Positions 1 through 7,192 of a stretch of DNA of 16,054 nucleotides are shown one piece after another. The notes below the pieces were generated by a model that saw only the letters and a list, made by a program, of their open reading frames with translations, made no database searches and was not told the DNA's origin. The stretch covers positions 1-16,054 of the forward strand of contig NSHZ01000032.1 of NCBI GenBank assembly GCA_002737595.1, written 5' to 3'. A program made the translations under genes and the position numbers. Origin of the DNA: Actinomycetota bacterium (GTDB taxonomy: Bacteria; Actinomycetota; Actinomycetes; Nanopelagicales; Nanopelagicaceae). How positions within the stretch are numbered: the first letter of the stretch is position 1; each line of letters opens with the position of its first letter.

Positions 1-51
1 GACTTTCGTTGGTCGTCCAGGAATCAGTGAAGCAAAGGAAACTTCAAGCAT
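1..51 (-). CDS. 5' fragment of a probable Rieske-type [2Fe-2S] ferredoxin of the suf operon
   Basis: An open frame starts at an ATG inside the end of sufD and stays open to the window edge. It gives 17 residues, MLEVSFASLIPGRPTKV. The ATG overlaps the sufD stop (ATGCTTGA), and an AGAGG Shine-Dalgarno match at 58-62 stands six bases upstream, which supports a real start. The residues resemble the opening beta strand of Rieske-type ferredoxins, where a short strand is followed by a proline-glycine turn and a basic-valine stretch. Actinobacterial suf operons often carry such a ferredoxin, or sufC, after sufD. The cluster-binding Cys-His motifs lie outside the window, so the family call is an inference. 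SufC is less likely because its usual start (a strand leading to an ABC Walker A region) does not resemble this. Confidence 0.45.
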   Translation of the reverse strand, partial: MLEVSFASLIPGRPTKV

Positions 52-1111
52 TAGACGCCTCTAGTGCATCGTCGATTACACCCAAAAGGCGCTCTTCCAG
101 ATCAGCGATGCCGATCTTGGTGATGAGTTCAGCAAAGAACCCACGTACCACAAGCTTTCGAGCCTCATGCTCTGGTATTCCTCGCGATTGGAGGTAAAAG
201 AGTTGCTCATCATCAAAACGTCCGGTCGCGCTTGCGTGCCCGGCACCAACAATTTCTCCGGTCTCGATCTCTAGGTTAGGTACCGAATCTGCTCTGGCGT
301 GATCGCTGAGGACGAGATTTCGATTGAGCTCATACGTGTCTGTACCTTCAGCCACCGCACGAATTGCCACATCACCTATCCAGACGGTGTGAGCGCCTTC
401 ACCATCAAGGGCACCCTTGTAGGTTACTCGCGACTTGCAGTGCGAGACATCGTGCTCGACATGTAGACGGTGCTCAAGGTGCTGGCCGGTGTTTGCGAAG
501 TAGAGTCCGTTAAGCTCGGCGCTGCCACCAGTTGCCAAATAATCGACACGGGGAGAGATTCGTACTACCGAACCACCCATCGTGAAGTGAGTAGCAGCAA
601 GCAGGGCATTTCTGCCCAATTCAAATCGGTGTCTAGCGACATGCACTGCCGTGGGTGACCACTCTTGAGTGGAGATGAACTGCACATTAGCTTCATCTGC
701 GATGCGCAACTCAATCTCCTCTGCCAGAGAGATATCACCAAAATTCTCCATCACTATGGAAACTTTTGAATGTTTCCCGATGGCGATGAGGGTGCGAGCA
801 AAGAGAGAACCACCCAGACCATTTCGCACGATGCGAACGATGCCCGAGGAGTTAGCAGGAATATCAATAAAGTCAACGTTCTCTACTCTTGTTCTCGCAT
901 GCAACGCAACCGCATCAGTGGTTTCGTCCTTTGGAAGAACACGAGGATCGATTGCCGGCAAAGAATTATGTTCACCTATTGCATCACCAGATATCTCAAA
1001 ACCTAGTGTCCCTGTATTTGCCGCGCTTCCATCGTGCAATCCACCTAAACGATTCAGAGGCGTGAATCGCCATGCCTCTTCCCTGCCGGTTGGTGTGGTA
1101 ATTGTGCTCAT
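44..1111 (-). CDS. sufD: Fe-S cluster assembly scaffold protein SufD
   Basis: SufD pairs with SufB and the ATPase SufC to form the SufBC2D scaffold, where iron-sulfur clusters are built in the cytoplasm. The 355-residue product has the family's start (REEAWRFTPL near residue 10), a central beta-helix rich region, and the conserved C-terminal block DDEQLFYLQSRG followed by EARKLVVRGFF. His292, in the GHASATG segment just before that block, aligns with the functionally important His360 of E. coli SufD. There is no cysteine at the SufB scaffold position, which separates it from SufB. The ATG shares one base with the sufB stop (TAATG), so it is probably translated by reinitiation. The downstream ferredoxin-like frame overlaps its last eight bases. 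Confidence 0.95.
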   Translation of the reverse strand: MSTITTPTGREEAWRFTPLNRLGGLHDGSAANTGTLGFEISGDAIGEHNSLPAIDPRVLPKDETTDAVALHARTRVENVDFIDIPANSSGIVRIVRNGLGGSLFARTLIAIGKHSKVSIVMENFGDISLAEEIELRIADEANVQFISTQEWSPTAVHVARHRFELGRNALLAATHFTMGGSVVRISPRVDYLATGGSAELNGLYFANTGQHLEHRLHVEHDVSHCKSRVTYKGALDGEGAHTVWIGDVAIRAVAEGTDTYELNRNLVLSDHARADSVPNLEIETGEIVGAGHASATGRFDDEQLFYLQSRGIPEHEARKLVVRGFFAELITKIGIADLEERLLGVIDDALEASNA

Positions 1112-2523
1112 TAACCGACAGCGCCTTCCATTTGGAGTTCGATCAAGCGATTGAGTTCAAGTGCATACTCCATCGGGAGTTCGCGAGCGATTGGTTCGAT
1201 AAAGCCGCGAACAATCATGGCCATTGCTTCATCTTCGGTCATGCCGCGAGACATTAAATAAAAGAGCTGATCGTCGCTCACCTTCGAGACCGTAGCTTCA
1301 TGACCCATCGAAACATCATCCTCGCGAACGTCGACATAAGGATATGTATCAGAACGGCTAATGGTGTCTACCAGGAGGGCATCACACTTTACGGTGCTCT
1401 TTGAATGATGTGCGCCTTCTTGAATTTGGACCAAACCTCGATAAGAGGTGCGACCACCACCGCGAGCGACCGATTTCGAAATGATGGTCGATGACGTGTA
1501 TGGCGCAGCGTGCACCATTTTTGCGCCGGCATCTTGATGTTGACCCTCGCCCGCAAATGCGATCGATAGCGTCTCGCCCTTGGCATGAGGACCCATGAGA
1601 TAAACCGCTGGGTACTTCATAGTGACCTTAGAGCCGATATTTCCGTCAATCCACTCCATGGTTGCACCCGCTTCACAAATAGCGCGCTTAGTCACCAAGT
1701 TATAAACGTTATTCGACCAATTCTGAATCGTGGTGTATCGCACTCGAGCATCTTTCTTCACGATGATTTCTACCACCGCAGAATGTAGAGAGTCAGAGCT
1801 GTAAATCGGCGCAGTGCAACCCTCGACGTAATGCACGTACGAGCCCTCGTCGGCGATGATAAGAGTGCGCTCGAACTGGCCCATATTCTCTGTATTAATC
1901 CGGAAGTAGGCTTGCAATGGAATGTCCACGTGCACGCCCTTGGGCACATAAATGAACGACCCTCCAGACCATACCGAAGTGTTGAGCGCAGCGAACTTAT
2001 TGTCACCCACTGGAATGACGGTTCCGAAGTACTCTTTAAAGATTTCTGGGTGCGTCTTAAGCGCGGTATCAGTGTCTAGAAAAATCACGCCCTGCTCTTC
2101 GAGATCTTCCCTAATCTGGTGGTATACAACTTCGGACTCATATTGAGCGGCCACACCAGAAACCAGACGCTTCTTCTCGGCCTCTGGAATTCCGAGTCGG
2201 TCATAGGTGTTTTTGATTTCCTCGGGAAGTTCTTCCCAGGTGGTGGCTTGCTTCTCGGTAGAACGAACAAAGTATTTGATCGTGTCGAAGAAGATGCCAG
2301 TGAGATCTGATCCCCACGTAGGCATCGGCTTCTTTTCGAAAAGTCTCAAACCTTTGAGGCGCGTCTCCAGCATCCACTCCGGCTCACTCTTCTTAGCCGA
2401 GATGTCGCGCACTACTTCTTCATTGATGCCACGGCGCGCGTTCGCACCAGCCTTGTCAGAATCTGACCAACCAAATTCGTAAGTGCCGATTCCGTCGAGC
2501 TCTGGATGCGCGGTAGTAGTCAC
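1111..2523 (-). CDS. sufB: Fe-S cluster assembly scaffold protein SufB
   Basis: SufB is the scaffold subunit that receives sulfur and assembles the nascent cluster together with SufC and SufD. The 470-residue protein carries the family landmarks: YFGTVIP near residue 167, [28 protein letters not shown], and a C-terminal core ending in [18 protein letters not shown]. Cys380 (KCDALL) and Glu409 (GHEAT) are 29 residues apart, the same spacing as the essential Cys405 and Glu434 of E. coli SufB. No intein is present, unlike many mycobacterial SufB genes. The start is GTG at 2523, chosen because a GAGAGG Shine-Dalgarno at 2531-2536 lies seven bases upstream. The sufR stop is only 15 bases ahead, so sufR and sufB should share a transcript. 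Confidence 0.97.
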   Translation of the reverse strand: MTTTAHPELDGIGTYEFGWSDSDKAGANARRGINEEVVRDISAKKSEPEWMLETRLKGLRLFEKKPMPTWGSDLTGIFFDTIKYFVRSTEKQATTWEELPEEIKNTYDRLGIPEAEKKRLVSGVAAQYESEVVYHQIREDLEEQGVIFLDTDTALKTHPEIFKEYFGTVIPVGDNKFAALNTSVWSGGSFIYVPKGVHVDIPLQAYFRINTENMGQFERTLIIADEGSYVHYVEGCTAPIYSSDSLHSAVVEIIVKKDARVRYTTIQNWSNNVYNLVTKRAICEAGATMEWIDGNIGSKVTMKYPAVYLMGPHAKGETLSIAFAGEGQHQDAGAKMVHAAPYTSSTIISKSVARGGGRTSYRGLVQIQEGAHHSKSTVKCDALLVDTISRSDTYPYVDVREDDVSMGHEATVSKVSDDQLFYLMSRGMTEDEAMAMIVRGFIEPIARELPMEYALELNRLIELQMEGAVG

Positions 2524-2538
2524 AGTTGTGCCTCTCGT

Positions 2539-3243
2539 TTACTTGATCTCTGATGGTGTGCGGATAGTGAGTGGTGCTGGGATATATGTGGTGCAGACGC
2601 CATCACCATGTGCGATGGTTGCTAAGCGTTGTACGTGGGAACCCAAAATTCTGGAGAGTGCTGCAGTTTCGGCTTCACAGATCTCTGGGAACTCAGCCGC
2701 GACGTGAGCTACTGGACAATGGTGTTGACAGAGTTGATCACCATTACCGAGAGAGGCAGCGGAGGCCGCGTACCCTTCAGCAGAGAGCGCCTCGACGAGA
2801 GCTGGGAGACGGTCTTCCACTTTCAGATGGCTGAGGGAGATGCGACGCTCCAAATCAATGGCCCGGCTCTGTGCGAAACCTTCCAAAGCCGCTACTCCAC
2901 CTTGGGTTCGCAAATATCGCAAAGCGGCGGCGGCAAGATCATCGTATGACTGCGCGAAGTGGGCGCGGCCGGCATCGGTCACCACAAAGACTTTCGCGGG
3001 GCGGCCACGCCCGCGGATGATGAGTCGTGGTTCGCGAGCTTCCAGGATGCCTTGAGAGACCAAAGTGTCGAGGTGGCGGCGAATACCTGCGGGGGTGAGC
3101 CCCAACCGCTCTCCCAGGACAACTGCGGTGGAGGGCCCGTTTTCGAGCACCGAGCGCGCTACCCACTCCCGGGTCGATTCATCCTCATTCTTACTCCCCT
3201 CCACCGGGGAGGTGGGGTTGGGGATCGAGGCGGTTTTTTTCAC
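2539..3243 (-). CDS. sufR: SufR-like [Fe-S]-sensing winged-helix transcriptional repressor of the suf operon
   Basis: This is the likely repressor that senses Fe-S cluster status and controls its own operon. With a GTG start at 3243 it has 234 residues. An N-terminal winged helix-turn-helix spans about residues 22-90 (VARSVLENGPST, then LGLTPAGIRRHLDTL). A C-terminal ligand region follows, with Cys172, Cys176, Cys189 and Cys217. The spacing Cys176-x12-Cys189-x27-Cys217 matches the SufR pattern except that His203 sits where the cyanobacterial proteins have a third cysteine. The frame extends upstream to TTG 3333, but that would overlap ctaA. GTG 3243 fits a leaderless promoter and is preferred. 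A GTG at codon 14 (3204) is an alternative. A run of seven A follows the start codon. The first 20 residues are poorly conserved and proline-rich. Confidence 0.9.
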   Translation of the reverse strand: MKKTASIPNPTSPVEGSKNEDESTREWVARSVLENGPSTAVVLGERLGLTPAGIRRHLDTLVSQGILEAREPRLIIRGRGRPAKVFVVTDAGRAHFAQSYDDLAAAALRYLRTQGGVAALEGFAQSRAIDLERRISLSHLKVEDRLPALVEALSAEGYAASAASLGNGDQLCQHHCPVAHVAAEFPEICEAETAALSRILGSHVQRLATIAHGDGVCTTYIPAPLTIRTPSEIK

Positions 3244-3255
3244 AACACTATTGTG
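3241..3255. promoter_or_regulatory. Candidate SufR operator, perfect inverted repeat CACAA-N5-TTGTG
   Basis: Two perfect five-base arms, CACAA at 3241-3245 and TTGTG at 3251-3255, flank a five-base spacer. The repeat covers the predicted -10 element, the transcription start and the start codon of sufR, an ideal place for repression. Mycobacterial SufR has been reported to bind an inverted repeat with a similar ACACT/TGTGA-like half-site and a five-base spacer. The resemblance here is in the half-site letters and the spacing. Binding is inferred. Confidence 0.6.
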
Positions 3256-3278
3256 TCTTAATTCTCCTGCCCCCGCAA
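3250..3278 (-). promoter_or_regulatory. Candidate sufR-sufB-sufD promoter, leaderless
   Basis: On the minus strand TTGCGG (3278-3273) could be a -35 element. A 17-base spacer separates it from CACAAT (3255-3250), which keeps the key A at position 2 and T at position 6 of a -10 hexamer. Six bases then lead to GTG at 3243, so transcription would start at the start codon itself. The layout matches the ctaA and tkt promoters in this window. The hexamer lacks the usual first T, so the call is moderate. Confidence 0.45.
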
Positions 3279-3306
3279 ACGGATCGCCGACCTCCGTCCT
3301 GGGGGT

Positions 3307-3318
3307 TACTGTTGAGGG
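3307..3318 (+). promoter_or_regulatory. Candidate leaderless ctaA promoter (-10 TACTGT)
   Basis: TACTGT at 3307-3312 fits the actinobacterial TANNNT -10 consensus and is followed by exactly six bases before the GTG start of ctaA at 3319. No convincing -35 hexamer is visible 16-18 bases upstream. No Shine-Dalgarno other than a G-run touching the start is present, as expected for a leaderless transcript. It shares a 75-base divergent region with sufR. Confidence 0.5.
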
Positions 3319-4194
3319 GTGAAACTCAAGCAAACTTTCGCCTTATACGAGCGTCTTGCCTGGCGCACCTTCCTCGTCTTCCAGGTGGGTATCGTGCTCA
3401 CCGGGGGCGCCGTACGGCTCACAAAATCTGGCCTTGGTTGCCCCGAATGGCCCGACTGCGTCCAGGGGTCAATCGGTCCTCAGCCGAGTCAAATAGAAGG
3501 GATTCATAGCTGGATCGAATTTGGTAATCGCCTGCTCACCATCTTGCTGGTACTGAACGTTGCTTATGTTGTCATCGCAGCTCGTATCAACAAGAGATAC
3601 GGTAAATTGGCGTGCTTTCAACTCGGCGGAATAATCGCCCAAATTGTCCTCGGCGGCATCACAGTGTGGACCGATCTCAATCCATTAACGGTTGCTGGAC
3701 ATTACTTACTATCAGCCATTTTGATCGCTGGCATAGTCCGTGCCTTACATCAGATCGATGAGGATCACACTGCGATCAATGTAAAGCGAGAGATCTTCCT
3801 GCTGAGTCGAGTCCTGGTCGGCTTCACCGCCATCGTGCTTATCGTCGGTACTTTTGTGACGGGAAGTGGGCCGCATGCTGGAGACGACAAGGCGCCGCGT
3901 TATCCCTTTGATGCTGCCAGACTTGCCGTCTTACACGCTGATCTCGTTATTGCACTAGTTGTGGGAACTATTTCACTATGGCTGCTTTTGCGAGTTACCA
4001 AAAGACCAGTGCCACGTGCTTACTTCTACTTTGTTGGAGCGGTAATGCTTCAAGGCCTCATTGGATACGTACAGTATTTCACTGGATTGCCGGAGGTTTT
4101 GGTCGCGCTTCACCTGTTGGGGTCAGGGCTCGTGTGGAGTGCGGCCAACTTCCTCTTTTACAGTTTTCAAAAAGAGAGCATTACAAACGATTAG
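3319..4194 (+). CDS. ctaA: Heme A synthase (COX15/CtaA family)
   Basis: CtaA is a membrane enzyme that oxidises the methyl group of heme O to give heme A for aa3-type cytochrome c oxidase. The 291-residue protein is strongly hydrophobic with about eight membrane segments. It shows the family signatures GGAVRLTKSGLGCPEWPDC (residues 29-47), IEFGNRL (66-72), GGITVWTDLNPLTVAGH (112-128) and TGSGPHAGD (181-189). His63, His128, His206 (LHAD) and His265 (ALHLLGS) are the expected heme-coordinating histidines of the two halves. Cys41 and Cys47 form the loop cysteine pair. The start is GTG at 3319, immediately after a leaderless-type promoter. The stop overlaps the ctaB stop on the other strand by four bases. 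ctaB makes its substrate, so the two genes work in sequence. Confidence 0.96.
   Translation: MKLKQTFALYERLAWRTFLVFQVGIVLTGGAVRLTKSGLGCPEWPDCVQGSIGPQPSQIEGIHSWIEFGNRLLTILLVLNVAYVVIAARINKRYGKLACFQLGGIIAQIVLGGITVWTDLNPLTVAGHYLLSAILIAGIVRALHQIDEDHTAINVKREIFLLSRVLVGFTAIVLIVGTFVTGSGPHAGDDKAPRYPFDAARLAVLHADLVIALVVGTISLWLLLRVTKRPVPRAYFYFVGAVMLQGLIGYVQYFTGLPEVLVALHLLGSGLVWSAANFLFYSFQKESITND
4191..4194. other. Four-base stop-stop overlap of ctaA and ctaB
   Basis: TTAG at 4191-4194 serves as TAG for ctaA on the plus strand and, on the minus strand, TAA for ctaB. No terminator hairpin can be placed between these convergent genes without lying inside coding sequence. Confidence 0.9.
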
Positions 4195-5099
4195 AGCAAA
4201 GCGTCGATGGCAACTGCAAGAAATAGTAATGACAAATACGTGATGGATCCATGAAATAAACGCATTGGCTTGGGATCAACACGACGCTTTACTCTGCTGG
4301 CAATCGCGTGTGACTCGTAAATAAATGCACCTCCGAGGATGACCGCACTTCCGGAGTAGAGCCAATCCATATTGGCGATAGGAATAAGTGACAACGAGAC
4401 AAGCACCATGATCCAGGAGTAGATCACTATGCGCTTCGCAACATGTTGCATGGTGGCGATAACTGGCAACATAGGAACGGAAGCCGCGGCGTATTCGTCT
4501 TTGTACTTAATGGCTAAAGGCCAATAGTGAGGAGGAGTCCAGAAGAAGATGATAAGAAAAAGTACGATTGGCGCAAGGGAGAGTGAATTTGTTACTGCAG
4601 CCCAACCGATCAAGACTGGCATGCAACCAGCGGCGCCTCCCCACACAATATTTTCCGCCGTGCGACGCTTGAGAACTATGGTGTAACCCAAGACGTAAAG
4701 CAGAATCGCCACCAGTGCGAGAATGCCCGTCAGCGGATTGGCCAGCACCCAGAGCAGAAGTATCGAGATCACCCCGAGTACTGACGCAAAAGCAAAAGCT
4801 GCGCGAACAGAGATCTCTCCACGAGGCATCGGACGGTGCATGGTGCGTTCCATCAGAGCGTCGATATCCCTATCGATAATGGAGTTGAAGGAGTTTGCAC
4901 TGGCAGCCGCGAAGGTGCCACCCACCAAGGTAATCACCGTGATGGAGAGCGATGGCCACCCCGTCGAAGCGAGAAAGAGGGTCGGTACCGTGGTGACCAG
5001 GAGAAGTTCTATGATGCGTGGCTTAGTAAGCGCAAGATAGCGAGCTAAGACTCCACTGGGAGCTCGTGCTCCCGCAACTTTGAGAGTTTCGCTGCTCAT
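4191..5099 (-). CDS. ctaB: Protoheme IX farnesyltransferase (heme O synthase)
   Basis: CtaB is an integral membrane prenyltransferase of the UbiA superfamily. It joins a farnesyl group to heme B to make heme O, the substrate of CtaA. The 302-residue protein shows the first aspartate-rich prenyl-diphosphate motif at residues 69-90: Asn69, Asn72, Asp76, Asp78, Asp80, Met83, then RTMHRP. A second acidic motif lies in YKDEYAAASVPMLPV. Multiple hydrophobic segments fit the usual nine-helix fold. The start is ATG at 5099, with no Shine-Dalgarno, so leaderless translation is possible from the promoter candidate upstream. It converges on ctaA and diverges from tkt, an arrangement also found in mycobacteria and other actinobacteria. 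Confidence 0.96.
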   Translation of the reverse strand: MSSETLKVAGARAPSGVLARYLALTKPRIIELLLVTTVPTLFLASTGWPSLSITVITLVGGTFAAASANSFNSIIDRDIDALMERTMHRPMPRGEISVRAAFAFASVLGVISILLLWVLANPLTGILALVAILLYVLGYTIVLKRRTAENIVWGGAAGCMPVLIGWAAVTNSLSLAPIVLFLIIFFWTPPHYWPLAIKYKDEYAAASVPMLPVIATMQHVAKRIVIYSWIMVLVSLSLIPIANMDWLYSGSAVILGGAFIYESHAIASRVKRRVDPKPMRLFHGSITYLSLLFLAVAIDALL

Positions 5100-5107
5100 A
5101 GGTAGCG

Positions 5108-5126
5108 AGTCTAGCCAGTAATTCTA
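5108..5126 (-). promoter_or_regulatory. Candidate ctaB -10 elements
   Basis: The 53-base divergent region between ctaB and tkt holds two minus-strand TANNNT hexamers: TAGAAT (5126-5121), 21 bases from the ctaB ATG, and TAGACT (5113-5108), eight bases from it. The second would give a nearly leaderless message. The first would give a short leader without a ribosome binding site. I cannot tell which is used, and no -35 is clear. Confidence 0.35.
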
Positions 5127-5140
5127 AGCACCTCTCGGGA

Positions 5141-5152
5141 TAGGGTGGTGTT
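5141..5152 (+). promoter_or_regulatory. Candidate leaderless tkt promoter (-10 TAGGGT)
   Basis: TAGGGT at 5141-5146 matches TANNNT and is followed by six bases before the tkt GTG at 5153. This is the same geometry as the ctaA promoter. It should drive the whole tkt-tal-pgi operon, because no other gap exists before tal or pgi. No good -35 hexamer is visible. Confidence 0.5.
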
Positions 5153-7192
5153 GTGTCTGACACCCTTGAATGCACCGAGAATGACCACCGCGCAATAGCT
5201 TATGCGCGCGCACTGGCCGCCGATGCCGTGCAGAAGGTAGGTAACGGACACCCAGGCACTGCGATGGCACTTGCCCCAGTGGCATACCTGCTCTTCCAGA
5301 AACACTTACGCCACAACCCGGCAGATCCGTCGTGGCTCGGTCGTGATCGCTTCATCTTGAGTTGCGGACACTCCAGCCTCACGCTGTATATCCAACTCTT
5401 TCTCTCTGGCTATGGCGTTGAGATGACAGATTTACAGAGTTTTCGCACGTGGGGAGCGCTCACCCCTGGCCATCCAGAATTTGGCCACACCGCAGGTGTC
5501 GAGACCACGACGGGGCCGCTTGGACAAGGCCTTGCAAATGGAGTGGGTATGGCGATGGCCGCTCGCTACACCCACGGCTTATTGGAACCCGAAACTCCGC
5601 TCTCGCAAGGACTCTTCGACCACCACGTGTACGTTCTCTGTTCTGACGGTGATCTCCAAGAAGGAGTGAGCGCTGAAGCCTCCTCGCTAGCCGGAACCCA
5701 AGAGCTCGCAAATCTTGTAGTGATCTACGACGACAACCGTATTTCCATTGAAGGAGATACTCATGTTGCCTTCACCGAGGACGTCTCAGCACGTTATCGC
5801 TCATACGGTTGGGACGTTTATGAAGTCGATCAATTAGCGGATGGCAACATTGATCTCGCGACACTTAACTCGGCAATTGAGAAAGCTAAATCGAGTTCCA
5901 AAGCGCCTTCACTGATCAGACTCAAAACTGTGATTGCGTGGCCTGCGCCCAAAGCGCGCGGAACGGCTAAATCACACGGATCGGCTCTCGGCGCCGAGGA
6001 AGTGGCCGCAACGAAGGTAGCGCTCGGTCTCAACCCGGAGGAATCATTCGCTATGCCTGCAGAGGTGCTCGCGCACGCTCGCAATGTGAAAAAGCGCGGC
6101 GCGGCAATATGCGCGTTATGGCAGCACGACTTTGATAAGTGGAGCGCCGCTCATCCAGATCGTGCGGAATTACTCGCGCGAATCCTTTCTCATAAACTGC
6201 CTCAATTGTATCCGCCTACCTTTCCGCCAGGAAAAGATCTCTCCACTCGTAAAGCTTCAGGTGATGTCATTCAATATTTGGCGTCAGTAATGCCAGAGAT
6301 ATGGGGCGGATCGGCTGATCTCGCCGATAGCAATAACACCACCATCGAAGGTTCGCCCTCCTTCTTGCCTTCGACATCTCACATGAAGAACGCCAGTCCA
6401 TACGGACGTTTAATCCACTTTGGCATTCGCGAACATGCAATGGGAGCCATTCTCAACGGCGTGGCATTACACGGCTTAACCCGTTCATTTGGCGGAACAT
6501 TCCTCGTCTTCAGTGATTACATGCGTGGCTCTGTGCGGTTGAGTGCTCTCATGAATTTACCCGTCACCTATGTCTGGAGCCATGACTCAATCGGCTTAGG
6601 AGAAGACGGACCAACGCATCAACCTGTAGAACACGCCGCCGCCCTGCGCGCCATTCCCAATCTGGCAGTTGTCAGACCTGCAGATGCAAATGAAGTAGCC
6701 ATTTGCTGGATAGAGATCCTGAAGCGTCGTGGGCCCGCTGGACTACTTCTTACACGCCAAAACGTGCCAGTTTTTGATCGTGATGAGTGCGCTCCAGCCA
6801 GTAATTCAGTCCGTGGAGCCTATGTGCTTTCAGAGGGCGCCTCCCCCACACAAGGAATCATTATCGCCACCGGTTCCGAAGTTCACCTCGCACTTCAAGC
6901 CCAACACTTGCTTGCTACAGAGGGCATTGCAGTGCGCGTCGTGAGCGCTCCGTGTCTTGAGTGGTTTGAAGAACAAGATGAGGCTTACCAAGAATCGGTA
7001 CTCCCCCGACACGTGCGAGTACGAGTCAGTGTGGAAGCTGGAGTGGCACAAAATTGGCATCGTTACGTGGGAGATCAAGGTTCGTGCGTTTCGCTCGAAC
7101 ACTTTGGTGCTTCGGCGAGTGCGCCCGAACTCTTTGAGAAGTTCGGTTTCTCTGCTGCCAATATTGCAACAAGGGTCAAGAGCCTTCTTTGA
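5153..7192 (+). CDS. tkt: Transketolase
   Basis: Transketolase moves two-carbon units between sugar phosphates in the non-oxidative pentose phosphate pathway, using thiamine diphosphate. The 679-residue protein has the expected order. The thiamine-binding half has His33 (GHPGT), His73 (CGHSSLTLY), GPLGQG (121-126) and the metal/diphosphate motif SDGDLQEG with Asp165, Asp167 and Asn195 (DDN). His275 (KSHGSALG) follows. In the pyrimidine-binding domain FGIREHAMG carries catalytic Glu427, DGPTHQP carries His489, and RPADANE begins at 508. Length is typical. The start is GTG 5153, matching a leaderless promoter. The stop TGA overlaps the tal start. It diverges from ctaB by 53 bases, a pairing conserved in other actinobacteria. 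Confidence 0.97.
   Translation: MSDTLECTENDHRAIAYARALAADAVQKVGNGHPGTAMALAPVAYLLFQKHLRHNPADPSWLGRDRFILSCGHSSLTLYIQLFLSGYGVEMTDLQSFRTWGALTPGHPEFGHTAGVETTTGPLGQGLANGVGMAMAARYTHGLLEPETPLSQGLFDHHVYVLCSDGDLQEGVSAEASSLAGTQELANLVVIYDDNRISIEGDTHVAFTEDVSARYRSYGWDVYEVDQLADGNIDLATLNSAIEKAKSSSKAPSLIRLKTVIAWPAPKARGTAKSHGSALGAEEVAATKVALGLNPEESFAMPAEVLAHARNVKKRGAAICALWQHDFDKWSAAHPDRAELLARILSHKLPQLYPPTFPPGKDLSTRKASGDVIQYLASVMPEIWGGSADLADSNNTTIEGSPSFLPSTSHMKNASPYGRLIHFGIREHAMGAILNGVALHGLTRSFGGTFLVFSDYMRGSVRLSALMNLPVTYVWSHDSIGLGEDGPTHQPVEHAAALRAIPNLAVVRPADANEVAICWIEILKRRGPAGLLLTRQNVPVFDRDECAPASNSVRGAYVLSEGASPTQGIIIATGSEVHLALQAQHLLATEGIAVRVVSAPCLEWFEEQDEAYQESVLPRHVRVRVSVEAGVAQNWHRYVGDQGSCVSLEHFGASASAPELFEKFGFSAANIATRVKSLL

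Noticed and set aside
3244..3333. SufR start at TTG 3333
   Set aside because: It would place the sufR start inside ctaA and translate through both divergent promoters. The extra residues are not conserved.
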